From Streptomyces sp. NBC_01283 (lineage in GTDB: Bacteria; Actinomycetota; Actinomycetes; Streptomycetales; Streptomycetaceae): a stretch of DNA of 64,000 nt. A program made the translations under genes and the position numbers. The first letter of the stretch is position 1; each line of letters starts with the position of its first letter. Below are positions 26,420-37,967 of this stretch, piece by piece. The notes beneath the pieces are model-generated. The model made no database searches and was not told the DNA's origin. It saw only the letters and a program-made list of their open reading frames with translations. The stretch covers positions 7,467,001 through 7,531,000 of the forward strand of contig NZ_CP108430.1 in assembly GCF_041435335.1 (NCBI RefSeq), written 5' to 3'.

Positions 26420-28198
26420 GTGGCAGCACCTAAGAAGGGCCGAAGGCAGAGCGCTCCGGGCAAGCCGGGACGCTCTTTGGCCTTCATCCTGATCGCCCTC
26501 GTGGCGCTCACCGGGGGGATGTTCCTTTCGGGGAACACCACGCCTCGCCTCGGCATCGACCTCGCCGGCGGCACGAGCATCACGCTCCAGGCGAAGAACG
26601 AGCCGGGCCAGAAGAACGCGATCAACCCGACCAACATGAACACCGCGGTCAGCATCATCAACAACCGCGTCAATGGTCTGGGTGTGTCCGAGGCCGAGGT
26701 GCAGACCCAGGGCGAAGACAACATCATCGTCAACATCCCCAAGGGCACGAACGAGAAGCAGGCGCGCGAGCAGGTCGGCACGACCGCTCAGCTCTACTTC
26801 CGTCCGGTCCTGACGGTGGCCAGCGGTGAGCCCACCCCCGACCCGTCCGCCAGCTCGTCCGGCAAGGAAAAGGACAAGGGCGACAAGGGCAAGGACACGC
26901 CCAAGGCGACGGACAAGGGCGACGACAAGGCGTCCTCGACGCCGACTGCCACCGGCTCGCCCAGCCCCCAGGGCCGCGCCGTCACGGACGGCCTGAAGGC
27001 CGACGCGACGCCGACCCCGAAGGCCTCGGACAAGGGCGGCGACAAGGGCAAGCCGACCCCCACCCCGTCCGCGGACCCGGCCACGGCCGCCCTGCAGAAG
27101 AAGTTCACCGCGCTCGACTGCACGGACAAGGCCCAGCGCGGCAAGGTCGGCGACGGCATCAAGCCGTCCGAGCAGACCATCGCCTGTGGCAAGAACAACG
27201 CCGGCCAGTGGGAGAAGTACGTCCTCGGCCCCGCTGAGCTGAACGGCAAGGACGTCGACGACGCCAAGGCCACCATCAACCAGCAGAGCGGCGCCTGGGT
27301 CGTCAACATGGAGTTCACGGGCGGCGGCTCGAAGAAGTTCTCCAAGACCACCAGCAAGCTCTCGCAGCAGCAGCCCCCGATGAACCAGTTCGCCATCGTC
27401 CTCGACGGCGAGGTGGCCTCGGCCCCCAGCGTCAACACGACGCTGAGCTCGAACGCGGAGATCTCCGGCAGCTTCACGCAGGAGTCGGCCCAGGACCTCG
27501 CGAACATCCTGTCGTACGGCGCGCTGCCCCTGACCTTCCACGAGCAGAGCGTCACCACCGTCAGCCCGGCACTCGGCGGCGAGCAGCTGCACGCCGGTCT
27601 GATCGCCGGTGCCATCGGCCTCGCGCTGGTCATCATCTACCTGGTGGTCTACTACCGCGGCCTCTCGCTGATCGCCATCGCGAGCCTCCTGGTCTCGGCA
27701 GCCCTGACGTACACCCTGATGACCCTGCTCGGCCCGGCCATCTCCTTCACCCTGAACCTCCCCGCGGTGTGTGGTGCGATCGTTGCGATCGGTATCACCG
27801 CGGACTCGTTCATCGTGTTCTTCGAACGCGTGCGGGACGAGGTCAGGGAGGGACGCACCCTGCGGCCCGCCGTCGAGCGTGCCTGGCCGCGTGCCCGGCG
27901 CACCATCCTGGTCTCCGACTTCGTGTCGTTCCTCGCGGCCGCGGTGCTCTTCATCGTGACGGTCGGCAAGGTCCAGGGCTTCGCGTTCACGCTCGGCCTG
28001 ACCACGCTCCTCGACGTCGTCGTGGTGTTCTTCTTCACCAAGCCGCTGATGACCCTGATGGCGCGCAAGCCGTTCTTCGCGAACGGCCACAAGTGGTCCG
28101 GCCTCGACCCGAAGCGCCTCGGCGCCAAGCCGCCGCTGCGCCGCACCCGCCGCGCCACTGGTTCGTCCGCTGGCCCTGTCGACCCGAAGGAGGCGTGA
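26420..28198 (+). CDS. secD: Protein translocase subunit SecD
   Basis: 592 residues. I chose GTG 26420, with GGGAG upstream, over ATG 26399, because the family begins A-A-P-K-K-G-R. It is an RND-type proton-driven subunit that helps proteins leave SecYEG. It has TM1, the P1 periplasmic domain with L-G-I-D-L-A-G-G-T-S, and five C-terminal TM helices with the conserved G-I-T-A-D-S-F-I-V-F-F-E-R Asp in TM4. Residues ~133-225 form a K/D/T/P/S-rich low-complexity insertion in P1, far longer than in E. coli. secF starts after one base. Confidence 0.95.
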   Translation: MAAPKKGRRQSAPGKPGRSLAFILIALVALTGGMFLSGNTTPRLGIDLAGGTSITLQAKNEPGQKNAINPTNMNTAVSIINNRVNGLGVSEAEVQTQGEDNIIVNIPKGTNEKQAREQVGTTAQLYFRPVLTVASGEPTPDPSASSSGKEKDKGDKGKDTPKATDKGDDKASSTPTATGSPSPQGRAVTDGLKADATPTPKASDKGGDKGKPTPTPSADPATAALQKKFTALDCTDKAQRGKVGDGIKPSEQTIACGKNNAGQWEKYVLGPAELNGKDVDDAKATINQQSGAWVVNMEFTGGGSKKFSKTTSKLSQQQPPMNQFAIVLDGEVASAPSVNTTLSSNAEISGSFTQESAQDLANILSYGALPLTFHEQSVTTVSPALGGEQLHAGLIAGAIGLALVIIYLVVYYRGLSLIAIASLLVSAALTYTLMTLLGPAISFTLNLPAVCGAIVAIGITADSFIVFFERVRDEVREGRTLRPAVERAWPRARRTILVSDFVSFLAAAVLFIVTVGKVQGFAFTLGLTTLLDVVVVFFFTKPLMTLMARKPFFANGHKWSGLDPKRLGAKPPLRRTRRATGSSAGPVDPKEA

Positions 28199-28199
28199 G

Positions 28200-29339
28200 A
28201 TGTCGAAGCTCGGCAGTCTCGGCGCCAGGCTCTACCGCGGTGAGGTCGGCTACGACTTCGTCGGCAAGCGCAAGATCTGGTACGGCATCTCGATCCTGAT
28301 CACCATCACGGCCATCGTCGGCCTTGCGGTGCGCGGCCTGAACATGGGCATCGAGTTCGAGGGCGGTGCCGTCTTCACCACGCCGAAGACCAGCGTCTCG
28401 GTCGCCGAGGCGGAGAAGTCCGCGGAAGCGGCCTCCGGTCACGACGCGGTCGTCCAGGAGCTCGGCTCGGGCGGTCTGCGCATCCAGGTCGCCGGTGTGG
28501 ACACCGCCAAGTCCGACCAGATCAAGGCGGATCTGGCCAAGGACATGGACCTCAAGGCCGACAGCATCAACGCCGACCTCGTGGGCCCCAGCTGGGGTGA
28601 GCAGATCAGCAAGAAGGCCTGGACCGGCCTGATCATCTTCATGGTCCTCGTGGTGATCTATCTGGCGATCGCCTTCGAGTGGCGCATGGCCCTGGCCGCG
28701 CTGATCGCCCTGATCCACGACATCACGATCACCGTCGGTGTCTACGCCCTGGTGGGCTTCGAGGTCACGCAGGGCACGATCATCGGTCTGCTGACGATCC
28801 TCGGTTACTCGCTCTACGACACGGTGGTGGTCTTCGACAGCTTGAAGGAGCAGTCGAAGGACCTCACCAAGCAGACGCGGTGGACCTACAGCGAGGTCGC
28901 CAACCGCAGCATCAACAGCACCCTGGTGCGCTCGATCAACACCACGGTCGTCGCGCTCCTGCCGGTCGCCGGACTGCTCTTCATCGGCGGCGGCTTCCTC
29001 GGTGCCGGCATGCTCAACGACATCTCGCTGTCGCTGTTCGTCGGCCTCGCGGCCGGTGCGTACTCCTCGATCTTCATCGCCACGCCGCTCGTCGCCGACC
29101 TCAAGGAGACCGAGCCGCAGATGAAGGCGCTCAAGAAGCGCGTTCTCGCCAAGCGTGCCGCCGCGGCGGCCAAGGGCGAGTCCGCGGAGAGCGCCCCGCG
29201 CGACGACGACGGCGAGTACGACGACGCGTCGCAGGACGACCTGCCGGAGGACGCCGCCCCCGCGGGCGTCGTCGGCCCGCGCACGCAGCCCGCGTCCCGC
29301 AACCGAGGCCGCGGCCGTCCTTCGGGGAAGCGCCGATGA
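28200..29339 (+). CDS. secF: Protein translocase subunit SecF
   Basis: 379 residues from ATG 28200, immediately after secD. It has six membrane helices. The N-terminal F-V-G-K-R-K-I-W-Y block and G-I-E-F-E-G-G-A open the protein, and the TM4 region has G-Y-S-L-Y-D-T-V-V-V-F-D. Both match the SecF family, including the conserved Asp. The C-terminal cytoplasmic tail (about 70 residues) is acidic and then basic (R-N-R-G-R-G-R), as in other Streptomyces. It pairs with SecD in the membrane. It overlaps apt by 4 bases. Confidence 0.95.
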   Translation: MSKLGSLGARLYRGEVGYDFVGKRKIWYGISILITITAIVGLAVRGLNMGIEFEGGAVFTTPKTSVSVAEAEKSAEAASGHDAVVQELGSGGLRIQVAGVDTAKSDQIKADLAKDMDLKADSINADLVGPSWGEQISKKAWTGLIIFMVLVVIYLAIAFEWRMALAALIALIHDITITVGVYALVGFEVTQGTIIGLLTILGYSLYDTVVVFDSLKEQSKDLTKQTRWTYSEVANRSINSTLVRSINTTVVALLPVAGLLFIGGGFLGAGMLNDISLSLFVGLAAGAYSSIFIATPLVADLKETEPQMKALKKRVLAKRAAAAAKGESAESAPRDDDGEYDDASQDDLPEDAAPAGVVGPRTQPASRNRGRGRPSGKRR

Positions 29340-29884
29340 CCGAGCTCGCCGGGACGACGGAGCTGCTGCTCAGCCGCATCCGGGACGTCCCCGATTACCC
29401 CGAGCCCGGGGTGATGTTCAAGGACATCACGCCGCTCCTCGCGGACCCGCAGGCCTTCGCCGCGCTGACCGAGGCCCTCGCGGACCTCGCCGTGCGGCAC
29501 GGCGCCACGAAGATCGTCGGCCTGGAGGCCCGCGGCTTCATCCTGGGCGCCCCGGTCGCGCTGCGCGCGGGGCTCGGCTTCATCCCCGTACGGAAGGCGG
29601 GCAAGCTCCCCGGAGCGACCCTCGGCCAGACGTACGACCTGGAGTACGGGAGCGCCGAGATCGAGGTGCACGCCGAGGACCTCGCCGCCGACGACCGCGT
29701 CATGGTCATCGACGACGTCCTGGCGACCGGCGGCACCGCCGAGGCGTCCCTGCGGCTCATCCGCCGCGCGGGCGCTCAGGTAGCCGGTGTGGCCGTCCTG
29801 ATGGAGCTCGGCTTCCTCGGGGGCCGCGCCAAGCTGGAGACGGCCCTGGAGGGCGCCCCGCTGGAGGCCCTCCTCACGGTCTGA
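29336..29884 (+). CDS. apt: Adenine phosphoribosyltransferase
   Basis: 182 residues from ATG 29336 (ATGA overlap with secF). It salvages adenine to AMP using PRPP. The PRPP motif V-M-V-I-D-D-V-L-A-T-G-G-T-A, the N-terminal P-D-Y-P-E-P-G-V-M-F-K-D-I-T-P-L-L and the flexible-loop L-E-Y-G-S-A-E-I are all intact. Being last in the secDF transcript and just ahead of relA is a conserved actinobacterial arrangement that links purine salvage to (p)ppGpp metabolism. Confidence 0.96.
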   Translation: MTELAGTTELLLSRIRDVPDYPEPGVMFKDITPLLADPQAFAALTEALADLAVRHGATKIVGLEARGFILGAPVALRAGLGFIPVRKAGKLPGATLGQTYDLEYGSAEIEVHAEDLAADDRVMVIDDVLATGGTAEASLRLIRRAGAQVAGVAVLMELGFLGGRAKLETALEGAPLEALLTV

Positions 29885-29913
29885 ACCGGTTGAGCAGCCA
29901 CCACGCACACCCC

Positions 29914-29946
29914 GAGGCGGGCCCGGAGGAATCCGGCGCCCGCCTC
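29914..29946 (+). terminator. Hairpin after apt
   Basis: A 9-bp outer stem GAGGCGGGC (29914-29922) with 29938-29946 encloses a second CCGG/CCGG pairing. It probably ends the secDF-apt transcript. Confidence 0.6.
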
Positions 29947-30012
29947 AGGTGTTCCTTCTGTAGAGACCTCGGGTTCGCGCTGTGGAGACCTCAGGTGTTT
30001 CTCCCGTAGTGA
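29943..30012 (+). repeat. Two 24-bp imperfect direct repeats ahead of relA
   Basis: CCTCAGGTGTT is followed by a variable CT-rich stretch and GTAGAGA/GTAGTGA. The copies span 29943-29966 and 29989-30012, spaced 46 bp apart start to start, with 20 of 24 positions identical. They end about 100 bases before the relA start, so they could lie in its promoter or leader region. Confidence 0.6.
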
Positions 30013-30112
30013 GCCGTCTCACGGGCTGAAGGAGAGCCGAAGGTCCAGGATCGATACCATGGGCTCTTCGGGGCCTGACCGGGGGACCCGGATCGCGCAC
30101 AGGGAGCGCCTC

Positions 30113-32698
<2,586 letters not shown>

Positions 32699-32709
32699 AC
32701 CGGTCCACC

Positions 32710-32754
32710 ACGTAGAGGGGCTCCCGTACATCACGTACGGGAGCCCCTCTACGT
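32710..32754. terminator. 20-bp bidirectional terminator between relA and the DUF349 gene
   Basis: Perfect stem 32710-32729 with 32735-32754, loop ATCAC, between convergent genes. Confidence 0.88.
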
Positions 32755-32771
32755 AGCAAGCAGAAAACTGC

Positions 32772-34004
32772 TCAGCCGCCGAACTCGTGCAGGCCCTTCA
32801 ACGCCTGGTCGAGCAGCGCCTGGCGGCCGTCGAGCTCCTTCTGGAGCTTGTCCGCCTTGGCGTTGTTGCCCGCCGTACGCGCCTTCTCGATCTGGTCGAC
32901 CAGCTTGTCGACGGCGGCCTGCAGCTGACCGGTCAGACCCTCGGCACGCGCCCGCGCCTCAGGGTTCGTCCGGCGCCACTCGGCCTCCTCGGTCTCCTGC
33001 AGGGCACGCTCCACCGCGTGCATCCGGCCCTCGACCTTCGGCCGCGCGTCACGCGGGACGTGGCCGATGGCCTCCCAGCGCTCGTTGAGCGCGCGGAAGG
33101 CGGCACGCGCCGTCTTGAGGTCCTTCACCGGGACGAGCTTCTCGGCCTCCTCGGCCAGCTCCTCCTTCAGCTTCAGGTTCTCCGTCTGCTCGGCGTCGCG
33201 CTCCGCGAAGACGGAGCTGCGCGCCGCGAAGAACACGTCCTGCGCGCCTCGGAAGCGGTTCCACAGGTCGTCCTCGTGCTCGCGCTGGGCGCGGCCCGCG
33301 GCCTTCCACTCGGTCATCAGGTCGCGGTAGCGCGCGGCCGTCGGACCCCAGTCGGTCGAGTTCGAGAGGGCCTCGGCCTCGCCGACCAGCTTCTCCTTGG
33401 TCTTGCGGGCCTCCTCGCGCTGGGCGTCCAGCGAGGCGAAGTGGGCCTTGCGCCGCTTGGAGAACGCCGAGCGGGCATGCGAGAAGCGGTGCCACAGCTC
33501 GTCGTCCGACTTGCGGTCGAGGCGCGGCAGACCCTTCCAGGTGTCCACCAGCGCGCGCAGCCGCTCGCCCGCCGCCCGCCACTGCTCGCTCTGGGCGAGT
33601 TCCTCGGCCTCGACGACCAGCGCCTCCTTGGAGTGCCTCGCCTCGTCCGACTGCTTGGCCTTCTGGACCTTGCGCTCTTCACGACGCTCGTCGACCGTCT
33701 CGACGAGCTTGTCCAGGCGCTTGCTGAGGGCGTCCAGATCGCCGACCGCGTGCGCCTCGTCCACCTGCTGGCGCAGGTGGTCGATGGCGGTCGTGGCGTC
33801 CTTGGCCGACAGGTCGGTCGTCTTCACCCGGCGCTCGAGAAGTCCGATCTCGACGACCAGACCGTCGTACTTGCGCTCGAAGTAAGCGAGGGCCTCGTCA
33901 GGTGACCCCGCTTTCCACGAACCGACCTCACGCTCGCTGCCGTCGGCCTTGCGCACGTACACGGTCCCCGTCTCATCGACGCGGCCCCACGGGTCGCTGC
34001 TCAC
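32772..34004 (-). CDS. DUF349 repeat protein
   Basis: 410 residues made almost wholly of charged alpha helices. Successive DUF349-type units are visible (W-x-x-A-G-E-R-L-R-A-L-V-D-T-W-K, then W-G-P-T-A-A-R-Y-R-D-L-M-T-E-W-K, then a third with F-R-A-L-N-E-R-W-E-A-I-G). Each unit contains a conserved Leu-W-F-R-x-A-x-x-x-F helix pair. The N-terminal ~40 residues form a small beta region (G-R-V-D-E-T-G-T-V-Y-V). The biochemical role is unknown; family members have been linked to stress and nucleic-acid processes. It starts with ATG 34004 and follows the cyclophilin gene on the same strand, 134 bases downstream. Confidence 0.9.
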   Translation of the reverse strand: MSSDPWGRVDETGTVYVRKADGSEREVGSWKAGSPDEALAYFERKYDGLVVEIGLLERRVKTTDLSAKDATTAIDHLRQQVDEAHAVGDLDALSKRLDKLVETVDERREERKVQKAKQSDEARHSKEALVVEAEELAQSEQWRAAGERLRALVDTWKGLPRLDRKSDDELWHRFSHARSAFSKRRKAHFASLDAQREEARKTKEKLVGEAEALSNSTDWGPTAARYRDLMTEWKAAGRAQREHEDDLWNRFRGAQDVFFAARSSVFAERDAEQTENLKLKEELAEEAEKLVPVKDLKTARAAFRALNERWEAIGHVPRDARPKVEGRMHAVERALQETEEAEWRRTNPEARARAEGLTGQLQAAVDKLVDQIEKARTAGNNAKADKLQKELDGRQALLDQALKGLHEFGG

Positions 34005-34138
34005 AGCGCCTCCTCCACATGATGCCTGCGCAGGGCCTCGGGGCCCCCGGCATCGTCCACAGTTTCGTCACCGCCAACATAGGCGACCGGCGGGGCGGCT
34101 GTCCGCATCCCGCGCGTCCGAAGTTTGCCCGCGGGCGG

Positions 34139-34960
34139 TCAGGATTTCGACACGGTCGCCTTGTTGATGACGACCGTCGCGTTCGGTGCGCCGTCGCCCT
34201 GCCCGGTGCTCTCGCCGGCGTCGGCAATCTTCTTGAGCACCTTCATCCCGGAATCGGAAATGGTCCCGAACGGTGTGTAGTCGGGCGGGAGCTGACTGTC
34301 CTGGTAGACCAGGAAGAACTGGCTGCCGCCGGTGTTCCTGCCCTTCTTCTCCTGGGCGTTGTACTGGTTGGCCATCGCGACCGTGCCCGCCGGATACACG
34401 TTCCCCTTCAGGCTCTTGTCCTTGAGGTTCTCGTCCGGGATCGAGTAGCCGGGGCCGCCCTCGCCGGTGCCCTTCGGGTCACCGCACTGCAGGACGAAGA
34501 TGCCGCCCGCGGTGAGCCGGTGGCACTTCGTGTGATCCAGATAGCCCTTGTTCACCAGGAAGTTGAAGGAGTTGACCGTGTGCGGGGCCTTGGCGGCCGA
34601 CAGCTTCAGGTCGATGTCGCCGCAGGTCGTGCCGAGCTTCATCGCGTAGTCGGCCGACTTGTCGATCGTCAGCTTCGGTTCCTTCTTGAAGCTGAGCGGC
34701 TTCACCTTGCCGCCCGCGGGCTGCTCGCAGGGGTCCGGCTTCTTGGTCGGGTTCGCGTTGACCTCGTCCTTGGGCTTGCCGTCGTCGTCGAAGGCTCCCG
34801 CCGCGTACGACACCGCGCCACCGGCCACGACCACCGCGAGGGCCGAGGCGATCACCGCGTTGCGCATCCGCGCCCTGCGTCGCGCGGCCTCCCGGCGCTG
34901 CTGCTGCCGCAAGAACTTCTCCCGGGCGAGCTGACGCCGCCGCTGATCGTTGCTGACCAC
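34139..34960 (-). CDS. Membrane-anchored cyclophilin-type peptidyl-prolyl isomerase
   Basis: 273 residues from ATG 34960. A very basic cytoplasmic N-terminus (R-R-R-Q-L, then R-R-E-A-A-R-R-R-A-R-M-R) and one membrane helix (about 34-55) anchor an extracellular cyclophilin domain (about 100-273). The domain has the S-F-N-F-L-V-N-K-G-Y, G-P-G-Y and G-S-Q-F-F-L-V segments that form the active site. The Arg of the classic F-H-R motif is kept in K-C-H-R-L. It probably helps fold exported proteins. The homologue beside rel and hisS in Mycobacterium is called ppiB. It is divergent from the MBL hydrolase gene. Confidence 0.9.
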   Translation of the reverse strand: MVSNDQRRRQLAREKFLRQQQRREAARRRARMRNAVIASALAVVVAGGAVSYAAGAFDDDGKPKDEVNANPTKKPDPCEQPAGGKVKPLSFKKEPKLTIDKSADYAMKLGTTCGDIDLKLSAAKAPHTVNSFNFLVNKGYLDHTKCHRLTAGGIFVLQCGDPKGTGEGGPGYSIPDENLKDKSLKGNVYPAGTVAMANQYNAQEKKGRNTGGSQFFLVYQDSQLPPDYTPFGTISDSGMKVLKKIADAGESTGQGDGAPNATVVINKATVSKS

Positions 34961-35106
34961 CGGGTTCTCTCTCCTCTGCGTGGATGACCGCTTCTGTTAG
35001 CCCCGTACCGTATATGGGTTAGCTGTGGAATCGGGAGCGCCGGTAGGCTCTGATCTGCCGCGATCCTGCGCGGTCACCTCCGCCGGACGACGAACGAAGG
35101 ACGATC

Positions 35107-35811
35107 GTGCTCATTGCCGGGTTTCCCGCCGGGGCCTGGGGCACCAACTGCTACTTGGTCGCCCCCGCCGCAGGCGAGGAGTGCGTGATCATCGACCCGG
35201 GCCACCAGGCCACCGAGGGAGTCGAGGACGCGCTCAAGAAGCATCGGCTCAAGCCCGTCGCTGTCGTGCTCACCCATGGCCACATCGACCATGTCGCCTC
35301 GGTCGTCCCCGTCTGCGGCGCGCACGACGTGCCCGCGTGGATCCACCCCGACGACCGGTACATGATGAGCGACCCGGAGAAGGCCATAGGCCGCTCCTTC
35401 GGCGCGCAGCTGCTCGGCGAACTGACCGTGGGGGAGCCCTCCGACGTCAAGGAGCTGGCCGACGGCGCGCGGCTGAAGCTCGCCGGTCTGGACTTCTCCG
35501 TCGCGCACGCGCCGGGGCATACGAAGGGGTCGGTGACGTTCCAGTTGCCCGAGTCCGCCGAGGTTCCCTCGGTGTTCTTCTCGGGCGACCTGCTCTTCGC
35601 CGGCTCCATCGGCCGCACCGACCTGCCCGGCGGTTCGCACGACGAGATGCTCGAGTCCCTGGCGCGCGTGTGCCTGCCGCTCGACGACTCGACCGTGGTC
35701 CTGCCCGGTCACAACGAGCACACGACCATCGGCCGTGAGCGCGCCACCAACCCGTATCTGCGCCAGGTGGCCGCCGGCCTGGGAGCCGACGCTCCCCGAC
35801 GAGGAATGTGA
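35107..35811 (+). CDS. Metallo-beta-lactamase fold hydrolase, glyoxalase II-like
   Basis: 234 residues from GTG 35107. Metal ligands of the MBL fold are all present: T-H-G-H-I-D-H (motif 2), H in P-G-H-T-K-G, D in F-S-G-D-L-L-F, and H in P-G-H-N-E-H. The short length and lack of the long C-terminal helical domain argue against true glyoxalase II. It matches the small 'MBL fold metallo-hydrolase' of the rel-hisS neighbourhood in actinobacteria. The substrate is probably a thioester or mycothiol-type conjugate, but this is inference. It lies 13 bases before hisS, in one operon. Confidence 0.9.
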   Translation: MLIAGFPAGAWGTNCYLVAPAAGEECVIIDPGHQATEGVEDALKKHRLKPVAVVLTHGHIDHVASVVPVCGAHDVPAWIHPDDRYMMSDPEKAIGRSFGAQLLGELTVGEPSDVKELADGARLKLAGLDFSVAHAPGHTKGSVTFQLPESAEVPSVFFSGDLLFAGSIGRTDLPGGSHDEMLESLARVCLPLDDSTVVLPGHNEHTTIGRERATNPYLRQVAAGLGADAPRRGM

Positions 35812-35824
35812 CGAGAGAAAACCC

Positions 35825-37087
35825 GTGAGCACCTTCAAGGCCCCCAAGGGCACGTACGACCTGCTCCCGCCCGACTCCGCGAAGTACCTGGCCGTGCGCG
35901 AGGCGATCGCCGCACCGCTGCGGAACTCCGGGTACGGATACGTCGAGACGCCCGGCTTCGAGAACGTCGAGCTGTTCTCGCGCGGCGTCGGCGAGTCCAC
36001 CGACATCGTCTCCAAGGAGATGTACGCCTTCGAGACCAAGGGCGGCGACCAGCTCGCCCTGCGCCCCGAAGGCACCGCGTCCGTGCTGCGCGCTGCCCTG
36101 GAGGGCAACCTGCACAAGGCGGGCAACCTCCCGGTCAAGCTCTGGTACTCCGGCTCGTACTACCGCTACGAGCGCCCGCAGAAGGGCCGCTACAGGCACT
36201 TCTCGCAGGTCGGCGCCGAGGCGATCGGTGCGGAGGACCCGGCCCTGGACGCCGAGTTGATCATCCTCGCCGACCAGGCGTACCGCGCCCTGGGGCTGCG
36301 CCAGTTCCGCATCCTGCTGAACTCGCTCGGCGACAAGGAGTGCCGCCCCGTCTACCGTGCCGCGCTGCAGGACTTCCTGCGCGCGCTCGACCTGGACGAG
36401 GAGACACGCCGGCGTATCGACATCAACCCGCTGCGGGTCCTGGACGACAAGCGCGACGACGTCCAGAAGCAGTTGGTCGGCGCCCCGATGCTGCGCGACT
36501 ACCTGTGCGACGCGTGCAAGGCGTACCACGAGCAGGTGCGCGAGCTCCTGACGGCGGAGGGCGTCGCCTACGAGGACGACCCGAAGCTGGTCCGCGGCCT
36601 GGACTACTACACCCGCACGACCTTCGAGTTCGTCCACGACGGCCTCGGCTCGCAGTCCGCGGTGGGCGGCGGCGGCCGCTACGACGGCCTCTCCGAGATG
36701 ATCGGCGGCCCCTCGCTGCCGTCGGTCGGCTGGGCACTCGGCGTGGACCGCACCGTCCTCGCCCTGGAAGCGGAGGGCGTCGAGCTCGAACTCCCCTCGG
36801 CGACCAGCGTGTTCGCGGTGCCGCTCGGCGACGAGGCACGGCGGGTCCTGTTCTCCAAGGTGACGGAGCTGCGCAGGGCAGGCGTCGCGGCGGACTTCTC
36901 GTACGGCGGCAAGGGCCTCAAGGGCGCCATGAAGAACGCCAACCGCTCCGGCGCACGCTTCACGATCGTCGCGGGCGAGCGTGACCTCGCCGAGGGCGTC
37001 GTGCAGCTCAAGGACATGGAGTCCGGCGAGCAGGACGCCGTGGCGGTGGACGAACTCGTGTCCGTCCTGAAGGGCAAGCTGGCCTAG
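35825..37087 (+). CDS. hisS: Histidyl-tRNA synthetase
   Basis: 420 residues from GTG 35825; the family opening [11 protein letters not shown] fixes the start. It is a class II synthetase: motif 1 at the N-terminus, motif 2 [10 protein letters not shown], the two His-specific motifs [14 protein letters not shown] and G-G-G-G-R-Y-D-G-L, and a C-terminal anticodon-binding domain with Y-G-G-K-G-L-K. It is cotranscribed with the MBL hydrolase. A GC hairpin follows. Confidence 0.97.
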   Translation: MSTFKAPKGTYDLLPPDSAKYLAVREAIAAPLRNSGYGYVETPGFENVELFSRGVGESTDIVSKEMYAFETKGGDQLALRPEGTASVLRAALEGNLHKAGNLPVKLWYSGSYYRYERPQKGRYRHFSQVGAEAIGAEDPALDAELIILADQAYRALGLRQFRILLNSLGDKECRPVYRAALQDFLRALDLDEETRRRIDINPLRVLDDKRDDVQKQLVGAPMLRDYLCDACKAYHEQVRELLTAEGVAYEDDPKLVRGLDYYTRTTFEFVHDGLGSQSAVGGGGRYDGLSEMIGGPSLPSVGWALGVDRTVLALEAEGVELELPSATSVFAVPLGDEARRVLFSKVTELRRAGVAADFSYGGKGLKGAMKNANRSGARFTIVAGERDLAEGVVQLKDMESGEQDAVAVDELVSVLKGKLA

Positions 37088-37102
37088 CCGAAGCCTGGTG
37101 CG

Positions 37103-37132
37103 GGGCCCGGGTGCGACACCGCACCCGGGCCC
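37103..37132 (+). terminator. Hairpin after hisS
   Basis: 12-bp stem GGGCCCGGGTGC (37103-37114) with 37121-37132, loop GACACC, 15 bases after the hisS stop. Confidence 0.8.
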
Positions 37133-37268
37133 TGCCCGTTCAGGGTCCCGGGGTGAGTGCCAAGCGCGTTCGGTTCGTACCTCCTTATGTCCATCGAACG
37201 GTGGACACCCGCGCGCGTGCGGCACAATGTCCGTGCCTGCAGGCCACCACAAGCGACGGAACGGCGTG

Positions 37269-37919
37269 ATGAGCAAGACGACCCCGGCAAGCGACAGCCT
37301 CCCCGAGCACGACCGCGGGGGAACGGACGCGGACGCTCCACGCAGTGTCGGCGGGAGCCGTGCGTTCGCGCTGCTTCTGGTGATCACGGGGGCCGCGGGG
37401 CTGCTCGCGGCGTGGGTCATCACGCTGGACAAGTTCAAGCTCCTGGAGGACCCGGACTTCACGCCCGGCTGCAGCCTCAATCCGGTGGTCTCCTGCGGCA
37501 ACATCATGAAGAGCGAGCAGGCCTCGGCCTTCGGGTTCCCCAACCCGATGCTGGGTATCGCCACGTACGCGGTGGTGATCTGCGTGGGGATGAGCCTGCT
37601 GGGCCGTGCGCGTTTCCCGCGCTGGTACTACCTGACGCTGAACGCGGGCACGCTCTTCGGGGTCGGCTTCTGCACCTGGCTGCAGTACCAGTCGCTGTAC
37701 GAGATCAACTCGCTGTGCCTGTGGTGCTGCCTCGCCTGGGTCGCCACGATCATCATGTTCTGGTACGTCACGTCGTTCAACGTCCGCAACGGCTTCCTGC
37801 CCGCGCCCTCCTGGCTGCGCACGTTCTTCAGCGAGTTCACCTGGGTGCTTCCGGTGCTGCACATCGGCATCATCGGGATGCTGATCCTCACGCGCTGGTG
37901 GGAGTTCTGGACCAGCTGA
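37269..37919 (+). CDS. Vitamin K epoxide reductase family protein
   Basis: 216 residues from ATG 37269; an in-frame GTG lies three bases earlier. After a polar N-terminus there are four or five membrane helices. The active-site C-x-x-C is Cys150-Leu-Trp-Cys153, and the electron-relay loop pair is Cys68/Cys76. Bacterial VKORs reoxidise a DsbA-like partner and pass electrons to menaquinone, which drives disulfide formation outside the cell. No DsbA gene is visible nearby. The gene sits alone after hisS. Confidence 0.93.
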   Translation: MSKTTPASDSLPEHDRGGTDADAPRSVGGSRAFALLLVITGAAGLLAAWVITLDKFKLLEDPDFTPGCSLNPVVSCGNIMKSEQASAFGFPNPMLGIATYAVVICVGMSLLGRARFPRWYYLTLNAGTLFGVGFCTWLQYQSLYEINSLCLWCCLAWVATIIMFWYVTSFNVRNGFLPAPSWLRTFFSEFTWVLPVLHIGIIGMLILTRWWEFWTS

Positions 37920-37967
37920 CGGGCAGCGCCGACGGCGTTGTCAGTGGGCTGACGTAGGGTTCGATCC

